NCBI RefSeq assembly: GCF_019132875.1
Contig: NZ_JAHSPF010000004.1
Span: forward strand, 1 to 64,000
Source of the DNA: Erwinia phyllosphaerae
GTDB taxonomy: Bacteria; Pseudomonadota; Gammaproteobacteria; Enterobacterales; Enterobacteriaceae
Reading direction: 5' to 3'
DNA length: 64,000 nucleotides
Positions 1 through 8,393 of the stretch are shown here, piece after piece. Below the pieces are notes generated by a model. That model ran no database searches, was not told the origin of the DNA, and was given only the letters and a program-made list of their open reading frames with translations. The stretch's first letter is position 1. Each line of letters begins with the position of its first letter. Both the position numbers and the translations under genes were made by a program.

Positions 1-337
1 CCAGCTCAGTGAAATCGCTTTTTGTCGCGCAGTTATCCAGACGCGCCGCCAGCTCATTAAAATCGCTTTTTGTCGCGCAGTTATCCAGACTCGCCGTCAG
101 CTCAACGACATCGTTTCTGGTTGCAAAGGTATCCGCCCGACTATCCAGTGAATCAAAGCGAGTGGTCAGGACGGCCAGATCGATCTTTATCTGATGCGTA
201 TCCTGTGCAAGCCGTTCAAAACGGTTAATCCTTTTATCCATTTGCGCTACTCTCCCGTTGACGCTATTAGCCCTGTCGATAAATTCCTGGCCAGAAAAGG
301 GCGGCATGTTTCTTTGCAGACTTTTTTCCTGGTACAT
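1..337 (-). CDS. Coiled-coil repeat protein, C-terminus off window
   Basis: I do not recognise this protein. Translated on the minus strand, about 112 residues are visible and the frame stays open to the left edge, so the C-terminus is missing. The chain is heptad-rich, and from about residue 60 it is built of 16-residue units of the form LDNCATKSDFxELxAx, which correspond to an exact 48-bp DNA period. This favours a long parallel coiled coil; proteins of this build often end in a membrane helix, but that part cannot be seen. ATG at 337 was chosen because a GGAG lies 8 bases upstream; an in-frame ATG at 307 is the alternative. The forward-strand frames over the same bases lack a ribosome site and are probably not genes. 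Confidence 0.55.
   Translation of the reverse strand, partial: MYQEKSLQRNMPPFSGQEFIDRANSVNGRVAQMDKRINRFERLAQDTHQIKIDLAVLTTRFDSLDSRADTFATRNDVVELTASLDNCATKSDFNELAARLDNCATKSDFTEL
13..156 (-). repeat. Three tandem 48-bp repeats inside a coding frame
   Basis: Units start at 13, 61 and 109 in exact 48-bp register. The first two are almost identical and the third is diverged. Each encodes one 16-residue coiled-coil segment of the minus-strand protein, so the repeat number changes rod length without shifting frame. The array may continue left of the window. Confidence 0.75.
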
Positions 338-550
338 AGACAATACTCCATTTCTTCCTTGCGGCTGATATTACGCCGCTGCGGTGAGAAAAAAAACAGG
401 AAAAGAACGATCGCGGCATGAAAACGGGGGTTTATTTTCGAGTATTTGAAGCTCGTTCCAGCCTGGCGTTAGTTTTATGTAAGTTGCATTTTTTTTCAGA
501 GATGCATCGCATAATTATACCAGGCGAACGCGTAATAAAAATAAAAGAGA

Positions 551-582
551 ATAATAAAAAGGCAGGCTAAAATTCGCCTGCC
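551..582 (-). terminator. Rho-independent terminator of the FAD dehydrogenase operon
   Basis: A 7-bp stem GGCAGGC/GCCTGCC (561-567 with 576-582) encloses an 8-base loop. Read on the minus strand it is followed by TTTTTATTATTC. It lies 32 bases after the stop codon of the FAD subunit, so it closes the seven-gene minus-strand run that begins at 8179. Confidence 0.8.
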
Positions 583-614
583 GAAATGAATAGCGATAAC
601 GCTAATGCGTAACA

Positions 615-2246
615 TCAAACTTTAACTGTTTTCAGCATATAGTCAGCAAGCCGCAGGCTTAACGCCGCGCCGGTAAGCGTGGGATTCATGCAGGATGCGG
701 AGGGCATCACGCTGGTTCCGGCGATAAACAGGTTAGGGTGATCGTGGCTCTGGCAATGACGGTTAACGACCGAATCTCTCGGGTTGTCACCCATAATCGT
801 GGTACCCATAATATGCTGTCGATCCTGATAGCTCGTATCAATTTTTGATATTTTTGCATTTAGCAATTGAGCGAAATTATCAAAGTCTCTTAACCCCTGA
901 GCTTTCCCGGCATGCCAGTAATCGGTTACGCTATAATAGATTTCCGGTACCGGAAGGCCTATCGCATCTTTTTTATTTTTACTGGGGATAATGCGGTTTT
1001 CTGCTAAAGGTAATGTTTCAAAGTCGATGGCAAAATTAAGCGATCGGGCTGACATCAGCTTTAATTGCTCATCCAGCCTGGAACCCAATACGCCTTTGGC
1101 AATTAATGAAGCGGCATAATCCGCAGTCGGTACTGTATTACGTACCTTAATTTTATAACTGGGGAAATCTTTGCGGAAATCACCATCGCGATTATTCAGA
1201 TATACCAGCAGTTCGGTAGGTCCCTGGCCAGGCCAGACGTCTTCGTTCATCATGACGTTCATGCTGATACCGGTATGGCCCATCAGATTGCGGCCCACCT
1301 GATCGGAACCATTCGCCACGCCGCGGGGATAGCGTTCAGAGCTGGACATGAGCAGCAGCTTGGGCGACTCAATGCCGTAGGCGGCCAGCACAAAATAGTT
1401 AGCGGTCAGATGATGGTCAGAACCGTCGGGTTTGCGATACCAGATGCCGCTAATTTTCCCGCTGTCGTCCGCTTCAATTTTATAAACCACCGAATTATCC
1501 AGTAATCTTGCGCCGTGCCTTTCCGCCTCATCAATATGCATTGAGCCATCATATTTAGCGGCAATCGGGCAGACCGGGTTGCAGTTATTGTTGCCAGCGC
1601 ACGCCGGGCGCTGGCCATAAGGACGCGTTGCCCGGCCGTTAGGCTCCATTACCGGGTTATAGCCGCCTTTGCCCAGGAGTTCAGAGAGCCTTTTAAACAG
1701 ATAGCTCGGCTCCAGACCTTTCATCGGAAACGGCGTTGAGCGCGGTGGCCAGGCTTCGCCGCCGTGTCCGCTTTCATCCTGACCATCCATGCCGGAAACC
1801 CCCAACTCCTGCTCCGCTTTGCCATACCAGGGTTCAAGCTCCTCATAGCCAAAAGGCCAGTCGCGACCACGGCCATACAGACTTTGCAGTTTGAAATCGT
1901 TTGGGATCATGCGCCATAAAGCGGAACCAAAATGCCAGGTTGTGCCGCCCACTACGCGCAGATATTTTGTAGGATATTTTACCGGGCCGCTTTGCTGAAG
2001 ATAGTCGCCATAGGTAGAGGGCACGTGCGGCAGGTCGGGATAGGGCGAGCCAACGCCCTGCAGTTTCATATTGGTCAGGGACATCTTAAAAGGCGAGTTG
2101 CGAAAGCGTTCAACAATATCCTGTCGTTTGATACGCGGCCCGGCTTCCACAATAATCACTGATTTTCCCGCTTTTGCCAGCTGCGTGGCGACCAGTCCAC
2201 CCATGACGCCAGAACCAATAACAATCACATCTGCATCCACTTTCAT
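615..2246 (-). CDS. FAD-dependent membrane sugar dehydrogenase, catalytic (GMC) subunit
   Basis: This is a 543-residue GMC oxidoreductase with an N-terminal FAD-binding GSGVMGG (residues 11-17). It is the size of the catalytic subunits of bacterial FAD-glucose, fructose and sorbitol dehydrogenases. Cys216, Cys222 and Cys226 sit in a CAGNNNCNPVC motif like the one that carries a 3Fe-4S cluster in those enzymes. The C-terminal part keeps the MGTTIMGDNPRDSVV and NPTLTGAALSLR stretches of the family. It has no signal peptide, so it presumably leaves the cell with the Tat-signal small subunit whose stop codon overlaps its start (ATGA); AGGGAGG is the ribosome site. Electrons would pass to the cytochrome subunit and then to ubiquinone. 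The family motif usually written LMDHPG reads LMGHTG here. The sugar substrate cannot be told from sequence. Confidence 0.88.
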   Translation of the reverse strand: MKVDADVIVIGSGVMGGLVATQLAKAGKSVIIVEAGPRIKRQDIVERFRNSPFKMSLTNMKLQGVGSPYPDLPHVPSTYGDYLQQSGPVKYPTKYLRVVGGTTWHFGSALWRMIPNDFKLQSLYGRGRDWPFGYEELEPWYGKAEQELGVSGMDGQDESGHGGEAWPPRSTPFPMKGLEPSYLFKRLSELLGKGGYNPVMEPNGRATRPYGQRPACAGNNNCNPVCPIAAKYDGSMHIDEAERHGARLLDNSVVYKIEADDSGKISGIWYRKPDGSDHHLTANYFVLAAYGIESPKLLLMSSSERYPRGVANGSDQVGRNLMGHTGISMNVMMNEDVWPGQGPTELLVYLNNRDGDFRKDFPSYKIKVRNTVPTADYAASLIAKGVLGSRLDEQLKLMSARSLNFAIDFETLPLAENRIIPSKNKKDAIGLPVPEIYYSVTDYWHAGKAQGLRDFDNFAQLLNAKISKIDTSYQDRQHIMGTTIMGDNPRDSVVNRHCQSHDHPNLFIAGTSVMPSASCMNPTLTGAALSLRLADYMLKTVKV

Positions 2247-2755
2247 ACTGACCTCCCTGAAGGGTGTGTGTCGGGATTGTTGCCCCAGGAATCCGGGCCG
2301 CTGCCATAAGTGGGCACGACCAGAATGCCGCGCGTAGGTTGATACATCAGCGCGTCGGCGTAGGCGATCAGCTCGCTGTTGGCACCGTCGCCGACCACGC
2401 CCGTATACCAGCTGCCGATAATCAGCGAGGCGGTCTGGAACAAGGGCGATGCCATGGCTGTCGCCTGCAAAAAGTCATCAACATGCGGGAAACGTTGCGC
2501 GCGCAGATAATCTGCCAGTGCCGCCAGCCGCTGCGGAAAATCAGCGTGGTGATGCGCTAAGGCGGCGTAATAACGCTGGCTGAGTACCGCACTGACGGCA
2601 CGGCTGACCAGAAACTCAGAAACGGCTGTAAAATCCGCAGATGCCACGGGTTGAGCGGCCAGACGCCCGGGGAATAAGGTGGCGCAGAGGGCGCTTACCG
2701 ACAGCGCCGCCATGCCTTTAAGTAAGCGGCGACGGCTCAGGTTATCTGGCTGCAT
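2243..2755 (-). CDS. Sugar dehydrogenase small subunit with Tat signal
   Basis: This 170-residue protein resembles the small subunits of FAD-linked sorbitol, fructose and glucose dehydrogenase complexes (FAD-SLDH family). SRRRLLK at residues 7-13 followed by a hydrophobic stretch ending near LAAQ is a twin-arginine signal. In this family the small subunit acts as chaperone and escort that carries the folded flavoprotein through the Tat pore. The start is set by AAGGAGG four bases before the ATG. It overlaps the cytochrome gene upstream by 14 bp and the catalytic gene downstream by 4 bp, which suggests coupled translation of the complex. Confidence 0.85.
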   Translation of the reverse strand: MQPDNLSRRRLLKGMAALSVSALCATLFPGRLAAQPVASADFTAVSEFLVSRAVSAVLSQRYYAALAHHHADFPQRLAALADYLRAQRFPHVDDFLQATAMASPLFQTASLIIGSWYTGVVGDGANSELIAYADALMYQPTRGILVVPTYGSGPDSWGNNPDTHPSGRSV

Positions 2756-4133
2756 ATAGCCTCCTTTTTCGGCGGATAAAGAAGATACCTGGCGCTATCA
2801 CAATGATGACAGCGAAAGAAATCAGCACGGATGGTTGTGTTAGCTTAATCAGTAACGGCGTATCACCACCTTCGCGCAGTTTTTTGACGCGTTCAGCGGT
2901 AACGGTAACGGCCGGATTACCAAAATTCTTCAGGACGTAGTTACTGACGTCGGCAATCTGCCGATCGCTTAGCCGGTTGGCGAAATCGGCGTCCGGGCCA
3001 AAAGCAGGCATGGCTACGCTCTCGCCATTAACCGTACGCTGCACGCCAAATAAAATAGCGGCAACCAGGTTATCGGGCTGCCCGGCACCGGTAGCACTGT
3101 TATGAAACAGAGAGGGGTAGCGCGTATTGCCCTGACCTTCGGGCTGGTGGCAGTTGGCGCAGCTGCCGCTGAACACCTGCCAGCCTGCGTCCGTTTCTGC
3201 CGTCTGTCCGCGTAGCCGCTGTTCGGCATCGGAGGCCTGGCCAAAACCATCGCGTGGCCGGGCACTGTCGGTGTTGACGACCGGTAACTGGCGCAGGTAA
3301 GCGACCATTGCCCGGATATCCGTATCGCTCAGGTACTGGAAACTGTGCTCAACGGCTTCCGCCATTGGCCCGGCTGCCTGAGCTTTCGCGATATGGCCGG
3401 TTTTCAGATACTGCACCAGCTCGGCGCTGCTCCAGCTGCCGATGCCGTTTTGTGCTGGGGTAATATTGGGCGCGTACCAGCTGCCCAGGCTGCTACCGGA
3501 AAAAGCGCGATCGTTTTGCTGAGCCATCAGAAAATTACGCGGTGAGTGGCAGGTATCGCAGTGCGCCAGCGCATTAACCAGGTAATCTCCACGATTAACC
3601 TCAGCCGATTTGCCCGTTGCAGGCACAAAGCGCTGGTCGTCAGCGAACAGCAGATTCCAGACCGCCATAGAAGCGCGAATGCTGAACGGAAAAGGCAGAT
3701 GCGTTTGCGGCGCGGCAACGTCCACCGGCGCGACGCCCTGCATAAAATAGCGATAAAGCGCATGAATATCTTTATCGCTAATTTTGTTATAGGCGGTATA
3801 AGGCATGGCCGGGTAAAGATGATGACCCTGCTTATCAATGCCTTCCCTGACCGCGCGCGCAAATTCCTGTTCGCTGTAATCGCCAATGCCATAACGTTTC
3901 GAAGGCGTGATATTGCTGGCATAGATAGTGCCCAGCGGAGAATGGATGCCGTAGCCGCCGGCCATGGGGGCGCCCTGAAGAGGCGAGCTATGGCAGGCAC
4001 CACAGTCGGCAGCCGTAGCCAGATATTTTCCCGCGGCGATAAGATCTTTATCAGCGGAATCAGGCGAGGTAGCGGACGCCATTCCGGTCATAAGGATCAG
4101 GCTCATCGTCCAGGATCGACAATAGCGTCTCAC
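2742..4133 (-). CDS. Triheme cytochrome c subunit of sugar dehydrogenase
   Basis: This 463-residue cytochrome has three heme c sites: CGACH (44-48), CDTCH (192-196) and CANCH (325-329). A short signal peptide leads and a single C-terminal membrane helix (about residues 437-455) followed by RRKRR trails, so it is anchored facing the periplasm. Proteins of this layout pass electrons from FAD sugar or alcohol dehydrogenases to ubiquinone. The start is GTG, with AGGAG eight bases upstream; a nearby ATG at 4140 is out of frame. It is the first gene of the three-subunit set. The 147-bp gap before it, after the cupin gene, contains a GC-rich hairpin (4211-4232) but no clear terminator, so it may be read through from the MFS promoter. 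Confidence 0.88.
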   Translation of the reverse strand: MRRYCRSWTMSLILMTGMASATSPDSADKDLIAAGKYLATAADCGACHSSPLQGAPMAGGYGIHSPLGTIYASNITPSKRYGIGDYSEQEFARAVREGIDKQGHHLYPAMPYTAYNKISDKDIHALYRYFMQGVAPVDVAAPQTHLPFPFSIRASMAVWNLLFADDQRFVPATGKSAEVNRGDYLVNALAHCDTCHSPRNFLMAQQNDRAFSGSSLGSWYAPNITPAQNGIGSWSSAELVQYLKTGHIAKAQAAGPMAEAVEHSFQYLSDTDIRAMVAYLRQLPVVNTDSARPRDGFGQASDAEQRLRGQTAETDAGWQVFSGSCANCHQPEGQGNTRYPSLFHNSATGAGQPDNLVAAILFGVQRTVNGESVAMPAFGPDADFANRLSDRQIADVSNYVLKNFGNPAVTVTAERVKKLREGGDTPLLIKLTQPSVLISFAVIIVIAPGIFFIRRKRRLYAAR

Positions 4134-4280
4134 TTGACATGCTCCTGTAAAATAAAGAAAAAGTTATTTTTATAATGTAAAAAGCCGCATCCATGGGTAA
4201 ATCCCGGGCGGGCCGCCCGCTGGCAGGCGGCCTGTAAGATTAACAGTGATAAGTCCGGCGCTTAATCTACGGGGCTGGCC

Positions 4281-4991
4281 TTAAAGCAGTTCGTAATCGT
4301 TGAAAATCAGCGGCGTTTCACCACCGTTGGTCAACTCGACTTCGCCTGGCTGGGTCAGTACGGCATCGCCGCGATGCAGCCAGACTTCTTTATTGCGGTT
4401 CGGCTGGCCGGGAATCGAGGTCAGCAGGCGGCCTTCGGTAAAGAAAACCCGTACGCCAGGTCCGTGTTGGGTGTAGAGCGTGGTACTTTCGCCCGGTTGC
4501 AGCGTAACCTTCCAGCCTTTGACCGTTTTTTGATCCAGCACCTGCTGGAAGGCGGCATTAGCGGGACGAGACGCGCCGCCGAAGTTTTGCGGGCCATGCT
4601 GCTTGATTTCAAAAGCGACCTGATGATTCAGCGTGGTGCCGGTATTGGTGACTTTATCGGTTTCGGACTTATCCTGATGCGCGCCAAACTTCACGTTGCC
4701 GCTTTTCATCTCGGAATCTTTAGCCGGTTTATCGGGATAGGCGCTGCGTACCAGGCTGCCGTCGATATGGGTGTTCACATAGTCAAGATGCTGTTCATGG
4801 AACAGCGTGGACTGGCCCGGACGGATCATTACGCGCATGACGGTAACGTACTGGTTTTCCAAGATGACGTGATGCAGCGGCTCCAGATTAGTTGCGACCA
4901 CTTTTTCCGCCGCGCTGACCGCGGGGGAAGCCGCAAGCGTGAACAGGCCCGTGGCACAGAGCACGGAAAGTAGGGGGTGTGTGCGTTTCAT
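4281..4991 (-). CDS. Secreted cupin-type protein, substrate unknown
   Basis: The 236-residue product begins with a Sec signal peptide (cleavage near AVSA at residue 27) and folds, by its pattern of short beta stretches and glycine turns, as a cupin. A HEQHLDYVN stretch near residue 65 could supply metal ligands, and a second barrel half carries QPGE-type turns near the C-terminus. I cannot assign a reaction. It lies between a secreted lactonase and a membrane sugar dehydrogenase in the same minus-strand run, so it probably acts on, or isomerises, the oxidised sugar in the periplasm. That role is inference from position only. Confidence 0.7.
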   Translation of the reverse strand: MKRTHPLLSVLCATGLFTLAASPAVSAAEKVVATNLEPLHHVILENQYVTVMRVMIRPGQSTLFHEQHLDYVNTHIDGSLVRSAYPDKPAKDSEMKSGNVKFGAHQDKSETDKVTNTGTTLNHQVAFEIKQHGPQNFGGASRPANAAFQQVLDQKTVKGWKVTLQPGESTTLYTQHGPGVRVFFTEGRLLTSIPGQPNRNKEVWLHRGDAVLTQPGEVELTNGGETPLIFNDYELL

Positions 4992-5016
4992 AAAGTCTCC
5001 AGTTATTGCCTGCCAG

Positions 5017-5036
5017 GCCGGGCCATCCGGCCCGGC
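5017..5036. other. Intra-operon GC hairpin between lactonase and cupin genes
   Basis: A perfect 8-bp stem GCCGGGCC/GGCCCGGC with a 4-base loop sits in the 51-bp gap. No T-tract follows, so it is more likely an mRNA stabiliser or processing site than a full terminator. Confidence 0.45.
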
Positions 5037-5042
5037 ATTAAA

Positions 5043-6182
5043 TTACTCGACCAGCGTCACCCAGTTAGCGCCTTTTCCGGTGGGATAGCGGCCCGCCAGC
5101 GACAGCGCGCCGGTTGATTTATCAATGGTATAAAGGGAAAGCTGCGTTGATTTTTGTCCGGACTCAATCAGAAACTGACCACTGTTATCAATGGCAAAGC
5201 CGCGCGGCTGCTGCTCTGTTTTAATGCTGCTCAGCCAGGTCAGATGCCCATCGTCCGGGCTGACGGAAAAAGAAGAAAGGGTACTGCTGGTGCGCTCCGT
5301 CGAGTAAAGGAAACGCCCGTCCGGGGTGAGATGGATATCCGCCTGCCAGATACGCGGCTTGTGGGAAGGCGGCAAATCGTCATCGCCGGTTAACGGTCGT
5401 GCTTCACCACGCTGCATATCTTCCTGTGGCGAAACGGAATTGACTACAGTAGCTGGCGTCGTGGTGCCGTTAGCGTTGAGCGTCAGCTGGCTGATATTGC
5501 CCGCCATCTCCGTCAAAATATAGACGCTGCGTTTACCCTGTTTATCGGTATTGGGCGCAATAACAAAATGTCGTGGGCCGGTTGCGGCTTCGCTTTGAAT
5601 ATTTACAAACGGCGGATCGTTTGGCGTTACCTTGCCGCTGGCCGCATCAAAGCGATACTGCAAAAGCTGATCGGCACCCAATAAAGTGACAAACAGGAAG
5701 TGGTTAGAGGGATCGACCTGAATCGCATGCGCGCGTTTACCGGTATGGACAATCTGCACCGGTTTGGCTTCAACTTTACCGTCGCTATCAATGCGGTTGA
5801 TGCTAAACAGATCGCCGCCGTAGGACGCGCTCAGTAAAAAATGTCCCTGTCTGTCGGTAGAAAGGTAAGCCATGCTTTCCGGCAGCGGCGACTGGCTGGC
5901 TTTAACCAGCTGCCCGTCGGGCTGAATATGATACGCCACGACGCTATAAGGTTTGCTGCGCACGGAGACATACAGCATTTTTTTATCGGGTGAAACCACG
6001 GAGGACATTGCTTTTGCACCAGCCGGAAAGCTGCCAATCGGCACCAGCGCTTTTTTGCTTTTATCCAGCTGATAGCCGGTAACGGTGCCGCTGTCGGCGT
6101 TAGAGACATAGACCAGGCTTTGCGCCTCTGCCGAGCCTGCCAAAGCCGCCAGCGAGAGCAGCATGCCACAGATTTTTTTCAT
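5043..6182 (-). CDS. Secreted seven-bladed beta-propeller lactonase
   Basis: The 379-residue product has a Sec signal (residues 1-20, ending AEA) and a repeated blade pattern of YVSN, SPDKKMLYV, VDPSNHFLFV and LTPDGRFLYS turns. GPRHF at 202-206 is the hallmark of the lactonase family related to cytosolic 6-phosphogluconolactonase. Because it is exported, an unphosphorylated aldonolactone is the likely substrate. That fits a neighbouring membrane dehydrogenase which would yield a lactone when it oxidises a cyclic aldose at C1. It starts 31 bp after the aldolase stop and is probably cotranscribed with it. The exact lactone is not known. Confidence 0.82.
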   Translation of the reverse strand: MKKICGMLLSLAALAGSAEAQSLVYVSNADSGTVTGYQLDKSKKALVPIGSFPAGAKAMSSVVSPDKKMLYVSVRSKPYSVVAYHIQPDGQLVKASQSPLPESMAYLSTDRQGHFLLSASYGGDLFSINRIDSDGKVEAKPVQIVHTGKRAHAIQVDPSNHFLFVTLLGADQLLQYRFDAASGKVTPNDPPFVNIQSEAATGPRHFVIAPNTDKQGKRSVYILTEMAGNISQLTLNANGTTTPATVVNSVSPQEDMQRGEARPLTGDDDLPPSHKPRIWQADIHLTPDGRFLYSTERTSSTLSSFSVSPDDGHLTWLSSIKTEQQPRGFAIDNSGQFLIESGQKSTQLSLYTIDKSTGALSLAGRYPTGKGANWVTLVE

Positions 6183-6213
6183 TATTATTTCCTTTGTAGG
6201 GGAGAGAAGTTTG

Positions 6214-6846
6214 TTACCAGCGGGTGGAAAAGACCTCGCAAAGTTCCGCTACATCGCTATCCGCCAGCGGCTGGGGTTTGCTTACCGCCTGCCGCCATAA
6301 CCTGGCGGTCTCCTCCAGCTCTTCCAGCGCAAAACAGGCGGTCAATACAGAAGCCCCCCAGACCACCGGGCCAAGCCGTTCGAGCATGACGCCGCGAACT
6401 TCGCAGGCCAGCGTGGCGACCTGTTGTGCAACCTGCGGTGCGCCGGGCCGGCAATAGCCAATCAGCGGAATGCGACCCACTTTCATCACCTGGTAAGGGG
6501 TGATCGGCGGAAGGATACTGTCTGTTTGCCAGACGCCTTCCAGCGTCAATCCCACCAGGTTGGTGGAATGAGTATGCACCACAGCGTGAACTTGCGGATT
6601 ACGATCGTAAACCTGGCGGTGCAGCAGCAGCGTTTTGGATGGCTTATCGCCGGACAGCCACTCGCCCGTGCGGCTGACCTTTGCAATCTGCTGTGGTTGC
6701 AACCGCCCCAGACAGGCGTCGGTTGGCGTAATCAGCCAGCCATCCTCCAGGCGGGCGCTGATATTTCCGGCGGTGCCGACGGTATAGCCTCGTGCATACA
6801 GGCTCTGGCCCGCCTGACAGATCTCTTCGCGTAGCTGTTGTTCCAT
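6214..6846 (-). CDS. OtnC-like class II aldolase with altered active site
   Basis: This 210-residue class II aldolase/adducin protein is closest in layout to 3-oxo-tetronate 4-phosphate decarboxylases (OtnC/YgbL), which cut phosphorylated C4 keto acids to dihydroxyacetone phosphate and CO2. The first two zinc histidines are present (HTH, His91 and His93). The catalytic acid expected in KPSKE reads Thr72, and the third zinc histidine expected in NHGPVVWG reads Leu158 (ERLGPVVWG). Leu158 is a CTT codon, one base from His CAT. The start at 6846 follows GGAGAG four bases upstream; a longer frame from 6900 would overlap the transporter gene and lacks a site. It may use another mechanism, work in a heteromer, or be decaying. 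An OtnK-type kinase lies 5 kb away in the same regulon. Confidence 0.8.
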   Translation of the reverse strand: MEQQLREEICQAGQSLYARGYTVGTAGNISARLEDGWLITPTDACLGRLQPQQIAKVSRTGEWLSGDKPSKTLLLHRQVYDRNPQVHAVVHTHSTNLVGLTLEGVWQTDSILPPITPYQVMKVGRIPLIGYCRPGAPQVAQQVATLACEVRGVMLERLGPVVWGASVLTACFALEELEETARLWRQAVSKPQPLADSDVAELCEVFSTRW

Positions 6847-6868
6847 TTTTCTCTCCGGCTTACTCGCG

Positions 6869-8179
6869 TTAAACATCAGAATCGGCAGCGGCTGCGCCAA
6901 TCGTATTCACTTCTTTGATCGCCAGCGGCTCAACTTTACCCATTATGAACATGAAGTTAAGCGCGCCGAACAGGCAGATACCGCCGGCCACCAGCAGCGG
7001 CACCACGAAAGAGCCGTGGCTGAGGGTCAGCATCAGGCCGGTAAAGGAAGCGGTAACGATACCGGCCAGATTACCGGCGAAATTCTGGATGCCGCCGAGC
7101 GTGCCGACATAGCCTGAATGGGGTGCGACGTCCGCCGGTAACGTCCAGATATTGGCGGCGGTGAAGGCCAGACCGGCGTAGGTCAGTGAGAAAAGCGTCA
7201 GGATCAGCGCGACGCTATTGGTAAAGGCCGCAAAGGCGATCACGGAGGAGAGCAGCATCCCGGCAATTAAACAGGATTTGCGGGCCGTGGTAAGCGAGAA
7301 ACCTTTGCGATAGAGCCAGTCCGAGGTGATACCGCCCAGCAGACTGCCGGGAATACCCATCAGCGCGGGAATAGCGCCCAGCGTGCCCAGCTCTTTGAGC
7401 GAGAAGCCGTGCGCCATGGTCAGATAGGTCGGGAACCAGGTCACAAAAAAGTAGGTGGCAAAGTTCATGCAAAAAAAGCCAATCATCATTCCCCATACCG
7501 TGCGGTAGCGGAACAGGCCGAGAATATTAACCTTTTCGCCTTTACCCTGCGCTTGCGCGCCACGGTCGGCCAGCAGGTTTTGACGCTCATCCTCCTGCAC
7601 ATTTTTCATTTTTTCCGGTTCGCGGTAGAACAGCAGCCAGATGGCTACCCAGACCAGGCCTAACGCGCCGGTGACGACAAAAGAGGTTTCCCATCCCCAG
7701 GTGCTGATTAGCCAGCCGACCAGCGGCAGGGCAAGGGCGCTGCCCGCGCGCGGCCCGGCATCAAAAATACCGCTGGCGGTAGCTCGCTCTTTTTTCGCAA
7801 ACCAGGAGTAGACCACTTTTGCACAGCCCGGATTACCGCCCGACTCGCCCAGCCCCAACATCAGGCGCGAGAGGAATATAGAGGTGAAGCCCCGACCAAA
7901 GGCGGTAAAGACGGTGAACAGCGACCACCAGCCAACGGCAATGGCCAGACCGGCGCGCGCGCCCATCCGGTCAATCAGCCGGCCTGCGGGGATCTGCATT
8001 AACGCATAGGTCCAGAAAAAAGCGCCTAAAATCAGCCCCATGCTGGTGTCATCCAGGCCAAGATCTTTTTTAATATGGGGCGCGGCAATAGCCAGATTGA
8101 TACGATCGATATAGTTGATGGCGATGGCGAAAAAGCAGAACGCTATCATCAGCCAGCGGATTCGTGGGTATCTACGCAT
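6869..8179 (-). CDS. MFS sugar-acid symporter (ACS family)
   Basis: A 436-residue, 12-helix transporter of the anion:cation symporter branch of the major facilitator superfamily. That branch imports sugar acids such as galactonate, glucarate and tartrate with protons. NYIDRINLAIAAP in helix 1 and GRLIDRMGAR in the loop after helix 2 are characteristic. AGGA lies seven bases before the ATG. It heads the minus-strand run toward the dehydrogenase genes, and its promoter region carries two copies of the LacI-type operator. In context it should import the acid made in the periplasm by the dehydrogenase and lactonase encoded downstream; the substrate itself is inferred. Confidence 0.88.
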   Translation of the reverse strand: MRRYPRIRWLMIAFCFFAIAINYIDRINLAIAAPHIKKDLGLDDTSMGLILGAFFWTYALMQIPAGRLIDRMGARAGLAIAVGWWSLFTVFTAFGRGFTSIFLSRLMLGLGESGGNPGCAKVVYSWFAKKERATASGIFDAGPRAGSALALPLVGWLISTWGWETSFVVTGALGLVWVAIWLLFYREPEKMKNVQEDERQNLLADRGAQAQGKGEKVNILGLFRYRTVWGMMIGFFCMNFATYFFVTWFPTYLTMAHGFSLKELGTLGAIPALMGIPGSLLGGITSDWLYRKGFSLTTARKSCLIAGMLLSSVIAFAAFTNSVALILTLFSLTYAGLAFTAANIWTLPADVAPHSGYVGTLGGIQNFAGNLAGIVTASFTGLMLTLSHGSFVVPLLVAGGICLFGALNFMFIMGKVEPLAIKEVNTIGAAAADSDV

Positions 8180-8282
8180 ACTGAATTCCTTTATTATCCC
8201 GATGCTTTTCCGGACGGCAAGGTCCGGGCGATTGTTATGGTTTGGTAAAATTTCTGCGGTTTCTGATAATATGATGTTAAAA

Positions 8283-8294
8283 GTAAGCGATTAC
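8283..8294. promoter_or_regulatory. LacI-family operator copy 1
   Basis: The palindrome GTAAGCGATTAC lies between the divergent transporter and LacI genes. It is 32 bp (three helical turns) from copy 2, centre to centre, so the two can be bound from the same face of the helix. Related palindromes recur at 11453 and 11555. Confidence 0.65.
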
Positions 8295-8314
8295 AAAATT
8301 CAGTCAAGTAAAAA

Positions 8315-8326
8315 GTAAGCGCTTTC
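8315..8326. promoter_or_regulatory. LacI-family operator copy 2
   Basis: GTAAGCGCTTTC, identical over 12 bases to the copy at 11453. It lies 68 bp before the LacI start codon and so could serve both the transporter promoter and autoregulation. Confidence 0.65.
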
Positions 8327-8393
8327 AATTTGGCTTTTTATCTGTCTGCGAATTTTGTGGGCGGTATCACTAATTTCACTCTGGAGTCTGAAG

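Noticed and set aside
9..421. Two forward frames at the left edge
   Set aside because: The minus strand holds a continuous coiled-coil frame with a ribosome site; the forward frames merely reflect its repeats.
3546..4175. 209-residue forward frame opposite the triheme cytochrome
   Set aside because: Antisense shadow; the cytochrome has three heme motifs and a signal peptide.
6847..6900. Upstream extension of the class II aldolase
   Set aside because: It overlaps the transporter 3' end and lacks a ribosome site; ATG 6846 has a good one.
8356..8371. CRP site TGTGGGCGGTATCACT before the LacI gene
   Set aside because: Two mismatches in the key arms; too weak to list.
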